NCBI RefSeq assembly: GCF_006517535.1
Contig: NZ_VHQH01000040.1
Coordinates: 1 to 64,000, forward strand
DNA from: Schumannella sp. 10F1B-5-1
GTDB taxonomy: Bacteria > Actinomycetota > Actinomycetes > Actinomycetales > Microbacteriaceae
Length of the DNA stretch: 64,000 nucleotides
Direction of reading: 5' to 3'
Made by a program: the position numbers and the translations under genes. Positions 57,168 to 64,000 of the stretch are shown here, piece by piece; position 1 is the stretch's first letter, and every line of letters starts with the position of its first letter. Under the pieces are notes generated by a model. The model was not told where the DNA came from. It saw only the letters and a program-made list of their open reading frames with translations, and made no database searches.

Positions 57168-57780
57168 GATCGCCGACACCGCGGACACCGCGGCCGCCGC
57201 CGTGCTGGCGCGGATCGCCGACGCGGCCCGGGCGCGCGCCGCGCATCCCGTCGTGCTCGTCGACGGCCGCTCCGGCGCCGGCAAGACGACCCTCGGCCGC
57301 GACCTCGCGCCCCTGCTCGGCGCGCGCCTGCTCAGCCTCGACGAGCTCTACCCGGGCTGGGACGGACTGGATGCGGGCAGCCGCGCCGTGCACGAGACCG
57401 TGCTGCGCGCCGACGATCCCGGCTTCACCGGCTGGGACTGGGAGGCCGACCGCCCGGCGGCCTGGCATCCCCTGCCTGATCTCGGCGAGCGGTCGCTGGT
57501 GATCGAGGGCTGCGGCGCCCTCAGCCGGGCGAACCGCGCGCTCGCCGACCTCGGCGTCTGGATCGACCTCGACGACGTCGAGCGCCGCCGCCGGGCGCTC
57601 GCGCGCGACGGCGACGCCTATGCCCCGCACTGGGAGCGCTGGGCGCGTCAGGAGGAGGCGTTCGCCGCGCGGGAGCGACCGCGCGAGCTCGCCGATCTCG
57701 TGATCGAGGGCGGCTACCCGCCGGTCGCGCACGGACGCATCCACTCCACGACGCAGACCGGCGACATCGCCGGAAGCTGA
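57160..57780 (+). CDS. P-loop nucleoside/uridine kinase-like ATPase
   Basis: A 206-aa cytosolic protein with Walker A VLVDGRSGAGKTTLGRDLA (about residues 29-47), the LSLDELYPGWDGLD acid motif, and a basic lid region (DVERRRRALARDGD). It resembles uridine-kinase-like or AAA ATPases of actinobacteria. Its GTG overlaps ykoC by 8 bp, so it belongs to the TPP-regulated operon; a role in thiamine precursor phosphorylation is an attractive but untested inference. Confidence 0.75.
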   Translation: MAEIADTADTAAAAVLARIADAARARAAHPVVLVDGRSGAGKTTLGRDLAPLLGARLLSLDELYPGWDGLDAGSRAVHETVLRADDPGFTGWDWEADRPAAWHPLPDLGERSLVIEGCGALSRANRALADLGVWIDLDDVERRRRALARDGDAYAPHWERWARQEEAFAARERPRELADLVIEGGYPPVAHGRIHSTTQTGDIAGS

Positions 57781-57781
57781 T

Positions 57782-57796
57782 CCGAAACGTTTTCGG
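57782..57796. promoter_or_regulatory. LacI-family-type operator upstream of the glucosidase gene
   Basis: CCGAAA-CGT-TTTCGG, two exact 6-bp half-sites around a central CG step, resembles LacI/CcpA-type operators (AAACGTTT core). It lies 90 bp upstream of the GH13 gene; no LacI-type gene is nearby, so a regulator encoded elsewhere is expected. Confidence 0.55.
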
Positions 57797-57886
57797 CGCC
57801 GACGTGCGCGATGTCGCCCGGATGCGGCAGGGTGGAAGCACCGCGTGACCGCACGATGACGTGACCCCCGCACGAGAGGATGCCGC

Positions 57887-59575
57887 ATGGCTCAGCCCGA
57901 CACCCGATCCGACGCCGCTCCGCTCGGCGTCGACCCCGACTGGTGGCGCCAGGCCGTCGTCTACCAGGTGTATCCGCGCAGCTTCGCCGACGCCACGGGC
58001 GACGGCATCGGCGACATCCCCGGGGTCACGAGCCGCGTCGGCTACCTGCGCGAGCTCGGCGTCGACGCCGTCTGGCTGAGCCCGTTCTACCCGTCGGCGC
58101 TCGCCGACGGCGGCTACGACGTCGACGACTACCGGAACGTCGACCCGCGCCTGGGCACCCTCGACGACTTCGACGCGATGGTTACCGCCCTGCACGACGC
58201 CGGCATCCGCGTGATCGTCGACATCGTGCCGAACCACAGCTCGAACCGGCACGTCTGGTTCCAGGAGGCGCTCGCGTCGCCGAAGGGCTCGCGCGCCCGC
58301 GACCGCTACGTCTTCCGCGATGGTCTCGGCGAGAACGGCGAGCTGCCGCCCTCGGACTGGCAGTCGGTGTTCGGCGGCCCGGCCTGGGAGCCCGTCGGCG
58401 ACGGCCAGTGGTACCTGCACATCTTCGCGACCGAGCAGCCCGACCTGAACTGGGCCGACCGCGAGGTGCGCGACGACTTCCTGCACACCCTCCGCTTTTG
58501 GAGCGACCGCGGCGTCGACGGCTTCCGCGTCGACGTCGCCCACGGCCTCGCCAAGGGGCTGCCCGAGGTGCTGCCGAGCGCCGCCGAGCTCGCCGAGATC
58601 GAGAAGCTCGCCGACGGCACGCACGCGCTGTGGGACCGCGACGAGGTGCACGAGATCTACGCCGAGTGGCGCGCGGTGTTCGACGAGTACACGCCGCCCC
58701 GCACCGCCGTCGCCGAGGCGTGGGTGGCCGCATCCCGCCGCGCCCGGTACGCGAGCGCCGACGGACTCGGGCAGGCCTTCAACTTCGACCTGCTCGAGGC
58801 CGACTTCGACGCCGCGCAGTTCCGCGACATCATCACCTTCAACCTCGAGCAGGCGGCGGCGAGCGGCTCGAGCAGCACCTGGGTGCTCTCGAACCACGAC
58901 GTCGTGCGCCACGCCACCCGTTACGGCCTCCCGGCCCGGGGAACCGGACCCGACCGCGACACGGTCAAGTCGGGCACCGCCTGGCTGCTCTCGGGCGGCA
59001 CGGCGCCCGTGCTCGACGAGGCCGGCGGCCTGCGCAAGGCGCACGCGGCGACCCTTGTGCTGCTCGGCCTGCCCGGCTCGGCGTACCTCTACCAGGGCGA
59101 GGAGCTGGGACTGCAGGAGGTCGCCGACATCCCGGCCGAGGAGCGTCAGGACCCGACCTTCTTCCGCACGGACGGCGGCGAGATCGGGCGCGACGGATGC
59201 CGCGTCCCGATCCCGTGGACGACCTCGGGCCCGTCGTTCGGCTTCGGAGCCGGTGGATCGCACCTGCCGCAGCCGGCCGGGTTCGGCGCCTCCTCGGTCG
59301 AAGCCGAGGAGGGCGACCCCGCCTCGACGCTGTCGCTCTATCGCCGCGCACTCGCGCTGCGGCACGAGCTGCAGGGCGCCGAGACGCTCGAGTGGATCGA
59401 CGGCGACGGCCCCGATGTGCTCGCCTTCCGCCGCCCCGACGGCTGGCTGATCGTCGCGAACATGGGGGAGACGAGCATCCCGCTGCCCGCTGGCGAGGTC
59501 CTGCTCGCGAGCGACCCGGTCGACGGCGCCGAACTGCCGCCGGCCACGACCGTGTGGATGCGCGCCGCCGGCTGA
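57887..59575 (+). CDS. GH13 alpha-glucosidase / oligo-1,6-glucosidase
   Basis: A 562-aa glycoside hydrolase. The GH13 signs are WWRQAVVYQVYPRSFAD at the start, VIVDIVPNHSS, the nucleophile Asp216 in GFRVDVAHG, the acid/base Glu277 in AVAEAWV and Asp338 in LSNHDVVRH. The C-terminal beta domain spans about 475-562. No signal peptide, so it acts on imported maltodextrin or isomaltose-type oligosaccharides. Start has GAGAGGA upstream. Regulation by a LacI-type protein is suggested by the operator at 57782-57796. Confidence 0.92.
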   Translation: MAQPDTRSDAAPLGVDPDWWRQAVVYQVYPRSFADATGDGIGDIPGVTSRVGYLRELGVDAVWLSPFYPSALADGGYDVDDYRNVDPRLGTLDDFDAMVTALHDAGIRVIVDIVPNHSSNRHVWFQEALASPKGSRARDRYVFRDGLGENGELPPSDWQSVFGGPAWEPVGDGQWYLHIFATEQPDLNWADREVRDDFLHTLRFWSDRGVDGFRVDVAHGLAKGLPEVLPSAAELAEIEKLADGTHALWDRDEVHEIYAEWRAVFDEYTPPRTAVAEAWVAASRRARYASADGLGQAFNFDLLEADFDAAQFRDIITFNLEQAAASGSSSTWVLSNHDVVRHATRYGLPARGTGPDRDTVKSGTAWLLSGGTAPVLDEAGGLRKAHAATLVLLGLPGSAYLYQGEELGLQEVADIPAEERQDPTFFRTDGGEIGRDGCRVPIPWTTSGPSFGFGAGGSHLPQPAGFGASSVEAEEGDPASTLSLYRRALALRHELQGAETLEWIDGDGPDVLAFRRPDGWLIVANMGETSIPLPAGEVLLASDPVDGAELPPATTVWMRAAG

Positions 59576-59583
59576 GCAGATCC

Positions 59584-59668
59584 GAACCGTCTCACGGAGT
59601 TGCTGTGACTCCTGCGACTCATGTTGCTCACGAGCCACGCCAGTTGCAGGAACTCCTTGAGACGGTTC
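59584..59668. repeat. large imperfect inverted repeat, REP-like
   Basis: GAACCGTCTCA (59584-59594) and TGAGACGGTTC (59658-59668) are perfect; pairing continues inward (GGAGTT with AACTCC, CTG with CAG) to about 22 bp per arm, with about 41 nt between. It separates convergent genes. The arm TCTCACGGAGTTGC resembles TCTCCTGAGTTGC of the element at 12466-12533. Confidence 0.7.
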
Positions 59669-59680
59669 AGGCGGGCGCGA

Positions 59681-60034
59681 CTAGGCCCAGCCGAGCCGGT
59701 GCAGCTCGTCGTCGTCGATGCCGTAGTAGTGGGCGATCTCGTGCACGAGCGTCACGTGGATCTCGTCGCGCAGCTCGTCTTCCGTCTCGCTGATCGCGAG
59801 CAGCGGCTCGCGGTAGAGCACGATCCGGTCGGGCAGCTCGCCGAAGCCGTAGACGTCGCGCTCGGTCAGCGCCGTGCCCTCGTAAAGTCCCAGCAGATCG
59901 AGCGAGCCGTCATCGGGGCGGTCCTCGGTGACGAAGACCACGTTCTCGAGCCCCTCGACCATCTCGTCGGGCAGCGCATCCAGCTCGTCGACGACGATCG
60001 TCTCGAACTCGTCCGGGGTCAGTTCGAGGCTCAT
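59681..60034 (-). CDS. metallopeptidase-family (zincin-like) protein
   Basis: A 117-aa protein with the zinc-peptidase motif HEIAHYYGI (HExxH) near its C-terminus, and LTPDEFETIVVDELDALPDEM at the start. Matches the short zincin family found in actinobacteria; substrate unknown. The ATG at 60034 overlaps the DUF2017 stop by 4 bp, so the two are coupled. Confidence 0.88.
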   Translation of the reverse strand: MSLELTPDEFETIVVDELDALPDEMVEGLENVVFVTEDRPDDGSLDLLGLYEGTALTERDVYGFGELPDRIVLYREPLLAISETEDELRDEIHVTLVHEIAHYYGIDDDELHRLGWA

Positions 60035-60561
60035 CGCGGGTCCTCCGGGGCCTCCGGGTCGGCCGAGTCCGACGAGGCGGCGGGCTCGACGCCGTCGAGC
60101 TCGTCGAGCGTCTCGACGAGGGTCCACTGCAGGTGGCCGAGCCACTCGTAGACGGCGCCGGTCATCGTGTTCGGCACGCGGTCGTCGTCGCTCTCGATGC
60201 CGAGCCGGCTCGCGAGCGTCACCCGCAGGTCGGTCAGCGCACGCGCCCAGCCGTCGGCGTCGGCGACGCTGAGGTCGAGCGACGTCGGCGCGCTGGCCGG
60301 GTCGTCGGTGCCGACGGCGTCGGCGATGCCGCGCGCGGCCGCGGCCTTGCGATCGACGAGGTCGTCGCTCGTCCAGCGACGGAACTCGGCGTCGGCCTCC
60401 GCGTCGTCGGGGTACGCCGAGGGCAGCATCCGCGCTCGTGCCGGGTCGGCCTCGTCGTCGAACACGGCGCCGAGCTGTCGGGCGAGCGAGCCGAGGATCC
60501 CCGCCTCGCCCTCGGCGAAGTGGATGCGCAGCCCCGTGTCGTGGCGTTCGATGCGGGTCAT
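60031..60561 (-). CDS. DUF2017 family protein
   Basis: A 176-aa actinobacterial protein: FAEGEAGILGSLARQLGAVF, LPSAYPDDAEADAEFRRWT, and a C-terminal helical region (VYEWLGHLQWTLVETLDEL). DUF2017 genes commonly follow clpS, as here, which suggests involvement in ClpCP proteolysis; the function is not established. Confidence 0.88.
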   Translation of the reverse strand: MTRIERHDTGLRIHFAEGEAGILGSLARQLGAVFDDEADPARARMLPSAYPDDAEADAEFRRWTSDDLVDRKAAAARGIADAVGTDDPASAPTSLDLSVADADGWARALTDLRVTLASRLGIESDDDRVPNTMTGAVYEWLGHLQWTLVETLDELDGVEPAASSDSADPEAPEDPR

Positions 60562-60577
60562 GCGCCGCTCATCCCGG

Positions 60578-60868
60578 TCACGCGTCGTCCCTGGCCACGG
60601 TGGCCTGCAGGCCGAACTCGTGCATCGCCTCGACGTGCCGCTCCATCTCCTCGCGCGGGCCCGAGGCGACGACCGCCCGCCCCTCGGTGTGCACGAGCAT
60701 CATGAGCCGGTGCGCCTCGTCGGGCGGGAAGCCGAAGTAGCGGCGGAACACCCGCTCGACATAGGCCATGAGGTTGACGGGGTCGTTCCAGACGATCGTG
60801 AGCCACGGCGTCGAGAAGTCGGCCACGGTGAGCACGTCGAGCTGCTCGTCGAGCTCGGTGCCGGTCAC
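60578..60868 (-). CDS. clpS: ATP-dependent Clp protease adaptor ClpS
   Basis: A 96-aa N-recognin delivering N-degron substrates to ClpC. The core is WLTIVWNDPVNLMAYVERVF, RLMMLVHTEGRAVV and EEMERHVEAMHEFGLQATV, including the substrate-pocket Asp-Pro-Val-Asn and His. The start is uncertain. The GTG at 60868 gives the usual length. GTG 60895 and ATG 60946 are also in frame, but the latter would start on the last base of the tRNA-His CCA end and translate through a strong hairpin, so it is less likely. Confidence 0.9.
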   Translation of the reverse strand: MTGTELDEQLDVLTVADFSTPWLTIVWNDPVNLMAYVERVFRRYFGFPPDEAHRLMMLVHTEGRAVVASGPREEMERHVEAMHEFGLQATVARDDA

Positions 60869-60897
60869 GGTGCCCGCGCCGGCGGCCAGAAGCACGT

Positions 60898-60936
60898 CAG
60901 TCCCCGCCCCGCCGGATTCGGCGAGGACGGGGACTG
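60898..60936 (-). terminator. hairpin directly after tRNA-His
   Basis: CAGTCCCCG (60898-60906) and CGGGGACTG (60928-60936) are exact complements and pairing continues inward with small bulges. It begins about 10 nt after the tRNA 3' end on the minus strand: a likely terminator or processing structure for the tRNA. Confidence 0.65.
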
Positions 60937-60945
60937 AACGTGACA

Positions 60946-61021
60946 TGGGGTGGATGACGGGACTTGAACCCGCGGCCACCGGCACCACAAGCCAGTGCTC
61001 TACCAACTGAGCTACACCCAC
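60946..61021 (-). tRNA. tRNA-His (anticodon GTG)
   Basis: On the minus strand a complete cloverleaf can be drawn: acceptor GTGGGTG/CATCCAC, D arm GCTC/GAGC, anticodon arm CTGGC-TTGTGGT-GCCGG with anticodon GTG at 60988-60986, and T arm GCGGG-TTCAAGT-CCCGT. The CCA end is encoded (60948-60946). Confidence 0.97.
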
Positions 61022-61065
61022 CATGCGTGCTTCAGACGCTTCCATCTGAACACAACCAGACGATA

Positions 61066-61686
61066 CTACGACAAACGCGGGGCCCATTCGGACACGACCG
61101 CTTCGGACGCCGCCTTCGCCGCGTCGCTGGTCGGCCCGGGGTCGCCCACGAATACAGAGCGGCGGTAGTACTCGAGCTCGCGGATCGACTCGAGGATGTC
61201 GGCGAGCGCCCGGTGGCCGCCGTTCTTCGCCGGCGCCTGGAAGTAGGCGCGGGGGAACCAGCGGCGCGAGAGCTCCTTGATGCTCGACACGTCGACGCTG
61301 CGGTAGTGCAGGTGGTTGTCGACGCGGGGCATGTACTTCGCCAGGAACGAGCGGTCGGTGCCGATCGTGTTGCCGGCCAGCGGGGCCGTGCGCGCCTCGG
61401 GCACGAAGCGCTGGATGTACTCGAGCACCTGGAACTCGGCGTCGGCGAGCGAGATGCCGTTCGGGATCTCCTCGATCAGGCCGCTGGTCGTGTGCATGTC
61501 GCGCACGAAGTCGCCCATGTTGTCGAGCGCCGACTGGTCGGGCTTGATCACGACGCTGAATCCCGCATCCACGGGCTTCAGGTCGTAGTCGGTGATGACG
61601 ACCGCGACCTCGACGAGCTCGTCGATCTCGAGCTCGAGGCCCGTCATCTCGCAGTCGATCCAGACCAGTACATCCGCGTGTGGCAC
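61066..61686 (-). CDS. orn: oligoribonuclease
   Basis: A 206-aa DEDDh 3'-5' exonuclease that degrades di- and short oligoribonucleotides, including pGpG in many bacteria. Motifs are VWIDCEMTGLE (Asp, Glu), GNTIGTDRSFLAKYMP (Asp) and HRALADILESI (His, Asp). An ATG two codons upstream (61692) gives the usual annotation, but TAGGGT lies 7 nt before the GTG at 61686 and only 1 nt before the ATG, so the GTG fits the leaderless spacing seen across the window. Confidence 0.95.
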   Translation of the reverse strand: MPHADVLVWIDCEMTGLELEIDELVEVAVVITDYDLKPVDAGFSVVIKPDQSALDNMGDFVRDMHTTSGLIEEIPNGISLADAEFQVLEYIQRFVPEARTAPLAGNTIGTDRSFLAKYMPRVDNHLHYRSVDVSSIKELSRRWFPRAYFQAPAKNGGHRALADILESIRELEYYRRSVFVGDPGPTSDAAKAASEAVVSEWAPRLS

Positions 61687-61823
61687 GGGCATCACCCTAT
61701 CGATCGGGACGGAGTCGTGGCCGGGAGTCGCTGATCCTGGGGAGGACGTGCGATTCCCGGCCACGGGGGAGGAGAGCGGGAGCCGAGCGGATGCGCGGCT
61801 CGGCGATTCTCAGAGGGCGGAGG

Positions 61824-63077
61824 TCAGGCGGCGTCGCCGAGTCCGATGGCGTCGGCCTCGGTCACGGCGGGCGGCTCGGGCTCGCGGTCGATGCGGGCCA
61901 GCGCCGCGCGGCTGAGCAGGATCACGCCGGTCGCGACGAGCACCGAGACGCCGCCGATGTAGAACGGGATGCCGACGCTGCCGGTGATCGCCTTCACGGC
62001 GGCGGCCAGCGGCGGGGCGATCGCGCCGCCGACGAAGCGCACGGCCGAGTACGACGACGACGCGACCGAGCGCGGCAGGTCGGTGGCCTCCATGACCGAC
62101 TCGGTCAGCACCGTGTTGAGCACGCCGAGGAAGATGCCGCCGACGATGACGCAGACCACGAGCACGGCGGTGATGCCGGCGAAGACGCCCGCGACGATGA
62201 GCGTCGCGGCCAGCAGCGGCAAGGCGATCGCGAGGGCGGTCGTGCGGCGCACGCGCGCCGTCAGCAGCGGGGCGAGCCAGACGCTCGAGATCGCGACCGC
62301 GAGGCCCCAGCCGAAGAACGTGACGCCCAGGTCGAGCGGGGTGAAGGTGGCGGGCAGGGCGAACGGCGTCCATGCGAGCAGGGTGAAGAAGCCGATGTTG
62401 TAGAAGAGCGCGGCGATCGCGAGGGTGCGCAGCCCCGGGTCGCGCAGCGCCTTGATCGGCGCGGACAGCTTCGTGGGCTGGCGGGAGGCCTTGTCGTCCT
62501 TGCCGAGCAGCACCGTGATCGCGATGAACGCGATCGCCATCAGCACGGCGACGCCGAAGAACGGACCCTGCCAGGCGATCGAGCCGAGCAGTCCGCCGAC
62601 CAGCGGGCCGACCGCGATGCCGAGACCGAGCGCGGCCTCGTAGAGGATGATCGCGGCGCTCGAGCCGCCGCTCGCGGCGCCGACGATGGTCGCGAGCGCC
62701 GTCGAGATGAACAGGGCATTGCCGAGCCCCCATCCGGCGCGGAAGCCGATGACCGCATCCACGCTGCCGCTCAGCGCGGCGAGGGCGGCGAACACGACGA
62801 TCAGGCCCAGGCCGATGAGCAGGGTGGCGCGGGCGCCGATGCGGCTCGAGATGAAGCTCGTGATGAGCATCGCGAGGCCGGTGATGAGCAGGTAGCTCGT
62901 GAAGAGCAGCTCGGTCTGAGTCTCGGTCGCCTGCAGGTCCTTGGCGATCGCGGGCAGGATCGGGTCGACCAGGCCGATGCCCATGAAGGCGATGACGCAG
63001 GCGAAGGCGACGGCCCACACCTGCTTGGGCTGCCTGAGGATGCTGCCGGTCTGCGCTGGAGCGTGGTGGGTGGTCAT
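61824..63077 (-). CDS. MFS transporter, drug-exporter type
   Basis: A 417-aa transporter with 12 predicted helices: VWAVAFACVIAFMGIGLVDPILPAIAKDL at the start with an FTSYLLITGLAMLITSFIS segment, motif C-like GIAVGPLVGGLLG, typical of drug:H+ antiporters (DHA1). The ATG overlaps the MarR stop by 4 bp (ATGA), so they form an operon. Efflux under MarR control is the usual reading of such pairs; the substrate is unknown. The 131 bp upstream of its 3' neighbour orn hold nothing evident. Confidence 0.9.
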   Translation of the reverse strand: MTTHHAPAQTGSILRQPKQVWAVAFACVIAFMGIGLVDPILPAIAKDLQATETQTELLFTSYLLITGLAMLITSFISSRIGARATLLIGLGLIVVFAALAALSGSVDAVIGFRAGWGLGNALFISTALATIVGAASGGSSAAIILYEAALGLGIAVGPLVGGLLGSIAWQGPFFGVAVLMAIAFIAITVLLGKDDKASRQPTKLSAPIKALRDPGLRTLAIAALFYNIGFFTLLAWTPFALPATFTPLDLGVTFFGWGLAVAISSVWLAPLLTARVRRTTALAIALPLLAATLIVAGVFAGITAVLVVCVIVGGIFLGVLNTVLTESVMEATDLPRSVASSSYSAVRFVGGAIAPPLAAAVKAITGSVGIPFYIGGVSVLVATGVILLSRAALARIDREPEPPAVTEADAIGLGDAA

Positions 63078-63514
63078 GCGGTGGCTTTCGTGAGGGTGGA
63101 TGCGGTGGTGCGGCTGGCGAGGATGTCGGCCGCGCGGTCGAGGGCCGCCCAGTCGTCGTCGTCGAGCCCGTCGAACATGGGGGTGAGGGCCTCGCCGAGC
63201 TCATGGCGCCAGGCGTCGAGCGCGGTGCGGCCCTTGTCGCTGAGGCGGATCAGCCAGGCCCGCGAGTCGACCGTGTCGGCGACGCGGATGACGTGCTCCT
63301 CCTCGACGAGCGTGGCGAGCAGGCGGGTCATGCCGGGCTGGGTCACGCGGCAGGCGGCCGCGAGCTCGCCGACGCGCATCGGCCCCTCGGATTCCAACAC
63401 CGAGAGCGTGCGCCAGTGGGCGACGGGCGAGGTGTTGCCGGTGGCGAGGGCGGCGATGCGACCGAGGCGGTGCGCCGTCTGAACGAGCGACGAGATGGTG
63501 TCGATTCTGTTCAC
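63074..63514 (-). CDS. MarR-family transcriptional regulator
   Basis: A 146-aa regulator: winged helix with MRVGELAAACRVTQPGMTRLLATLVEEEHVIRV and the wing DSRAWLIRLSDKGRTAL. Co-translated with the exporter gene downstream. A palindrome at 63533-63546 lies in its promoter region, indicating autoregulation. Confidence 0.93.
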   Translation of the reverse strand: MNRIDTISSLVQTAHRLGRIAALATGNTSPVAHWRTLSVLESEGPMRVGELAAACRVTQPGMTRLLATLVEEEHVIRVADTVDSRAWLIRLSDKGRTALDAWRHELGEALTPMFDGLDDDDWAALDRAADILASRTTASTLTKATA

Positions 63515-63532
63515 TCGCGAAAGTATATACCC

Positions 63533-63546
63533 GAGTTATATAACTC
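63533..63546. promoter_or_regulatory. MarR-type operator GAGTTATATAACTC
   Basis: A perfect 14-bp palindrome, 18 bp upstream of the MarR start and 49 bp upstream of the divergent SCO4848-like gene. AT-rich in a GC-rich region; likely the MarR binding site. Confidence 0.65.
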
Positions 63547-63595
63547 TGCTAACTATCGTCCCGGATGGCCGCCGAGGCCCGTCTACGCTCGAGGC

Positions 63596-63817
63596 GTGAC
63601 CGTCTTCGCCGTCGTCGTGCTGCTGCTGACCGCCCTGTTCAACCTGGTCTCGTGGCCGCGCTTCTACCCGCGCATCAAGAACGACCCGCGCGCCCGCGAC
63701 GAGAACGGCCGCGCCACCGTCTTCCTCAAGGTGCACCTCATCCTCATCGCGATCGCGCTCGTCATCGCCGTGCTCAGCATCGTCGCCGCGATCGGCCTGC
63801 TCGTCGCCGGCGCCTGA
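63596..63817 (+). CDS. SCO4848-family small membrane protein
   Basis: A 73-aa protein with two transmembrane helices (about 2-20 and 47-70) and a central loop WPRFYPRIKNDPRARDENGRATVFLKVH, the pattern of the SCO4848 family. Function unknown. TACGCT (63584-63589) ends 6 nt before the GTG (leaderless). Confidence 0.82.
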   Translation: MTVFAVVVLLLTALFNLVSWPRFYPRIKNDPRARDENGRATVFLKVHLILIAIALVIAVLSIVAAIGLLVAGA

Positions 63818-63885
63818 GCCGGTGGATGCGCGGCGCGCCGAGATCGCAGCGGAATCCCCGCGGCGCTCGCCGCGTTGACCCCGTC

Positions 63886-64000
63886 GTGCACGTCGACTTC
63901 TACAGCTCCAGCTTCTGCGCCCCCTGCGCCGCCGCGCGGGGCGTGCTGGATGAGGCGGCGCGGCTGATCCCGCAGCTCGAGATCGTCGAGCGCAACGTCG
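63886..64000 (+). CDS. thioredoxin-family protein, 3' end outside the window
   Basis: Only the first 38 codons are visible. They read VHVDFYSSSFCAPCAAARGV, a thioredoxin fold start with a CAPC active site in the CxxC position. GTG start at 63886 is tentative. Probably a small thioredoxin or glutaredoxin-like reductase. Confidence 0.6.
   Translation, partial: MHVDFYSSSFCAPCAAARGVLDEAARLIPQLEIVERNV

Overview
The window is very GC-rich (about 70% by eye) actinobacterial chromosome. Frequent GTG starts, 4-bp GTGA/ATGA gene overlaps, the gatC-gatA arrangement, DUF2510, DUF3097, DUF2017, FBP-type and SCO4848-type proteins, and a tRNA-His/clpS/DUF2017/metallopeptidase cluster point to the Actinomycetes, most likely family Microbacteriaceae. 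That placement is inferred from gene content and style, not from a marker-gene comparison. No phage, transposase, CRISPR array or rRNA operon is visible. It reads as a core chromosome segment with a few accessory surface and regulatory loci.

Layout. 1-4.6 kb: a five-gene exported-protein operon built around SipW-type signal peptides and ending in a SipW-like signal peptidase (TasA/camelysin-like, one subunit with a ricin-type lectin domain). 4.6-11.0 kb: alpha-glucan phosphorylase, YbaK-type deacylase, two DUF2510 membrane proteins and the GlgX debranching enzyme. 11.1-13.7 kb: cysteine desulfurase and mnmA (tRNA 2-thiouridine), separated by a large inverted repeat. 13.7-22.7 kb: serine hydrolases, an ArsR/SRPBCC pair, ligA, a DUF1023-like hydrolase, a META lipoprotein and an ArsR/beta-lactamase-like operon. 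22.8-26.6 kb: gatCA and gatB, split by a small inverted membrane-protein gene. 26.7-33.2 kb: NYN-LOTUS protein, PadR regulator, NAD(P)-binding protein, esterase, orphan antitoxin-like protein, two-component system and Ohr. 33.4-36.6 kb: two secreted surface proteins, one with nine chaplin-like repeats and a LAxTG sorting signal. 36.8-50.1 kb: G6PD-family enzyme, GNAT, DUF1905, SRPBCC, PPOX, FBP, TetR/VOC, methyltransferase, MFS, alcohol dehydrogenase with a leader peptide, DUF3097 and acyltransferase. 50.4-53.9 kb: M23 peptidase, GNAT, small membrane protein, YidC-like insertase and GT2. 53.9-57.8 kb: TPP riboswitch with an ykoEDC-type ECF transporter and a P-loop kinase-like protein. 57.9-59.6 kb: GH13 alpha-glucosidase. 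59.6-61.7 kb: metallopeptidase, DUF2017, clpS, tRNA-His and orn. 61.8-64 kb: MFS exporter with MarR regulator, SCO4848-like protein and the start of a thioredoxin-like gene.

Genome-wide signals stand out more than any single novel system. (i) At least seventeen genes have a TAnnnT -10 box ending exactly 6-7 nt before the start codon, implying leaderless mRNAs; this also guides start choice. (ii) The 7-mer GGATGCG is several-fold over-represented. (iii) Two large inverted repeats with related arms look like an interspersed REP-like family. (iv) Three genes carry short tandem duplications across their stop codons. (v) Clear operator palindromes sit beside the ArsR, PadR, TetR and MarR genes. 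The best candidates for undescribed biology are the SipW-dependent lectin operon at the left edge and the chaplin-like repeat protein locus at 33.4-36.6 kb.
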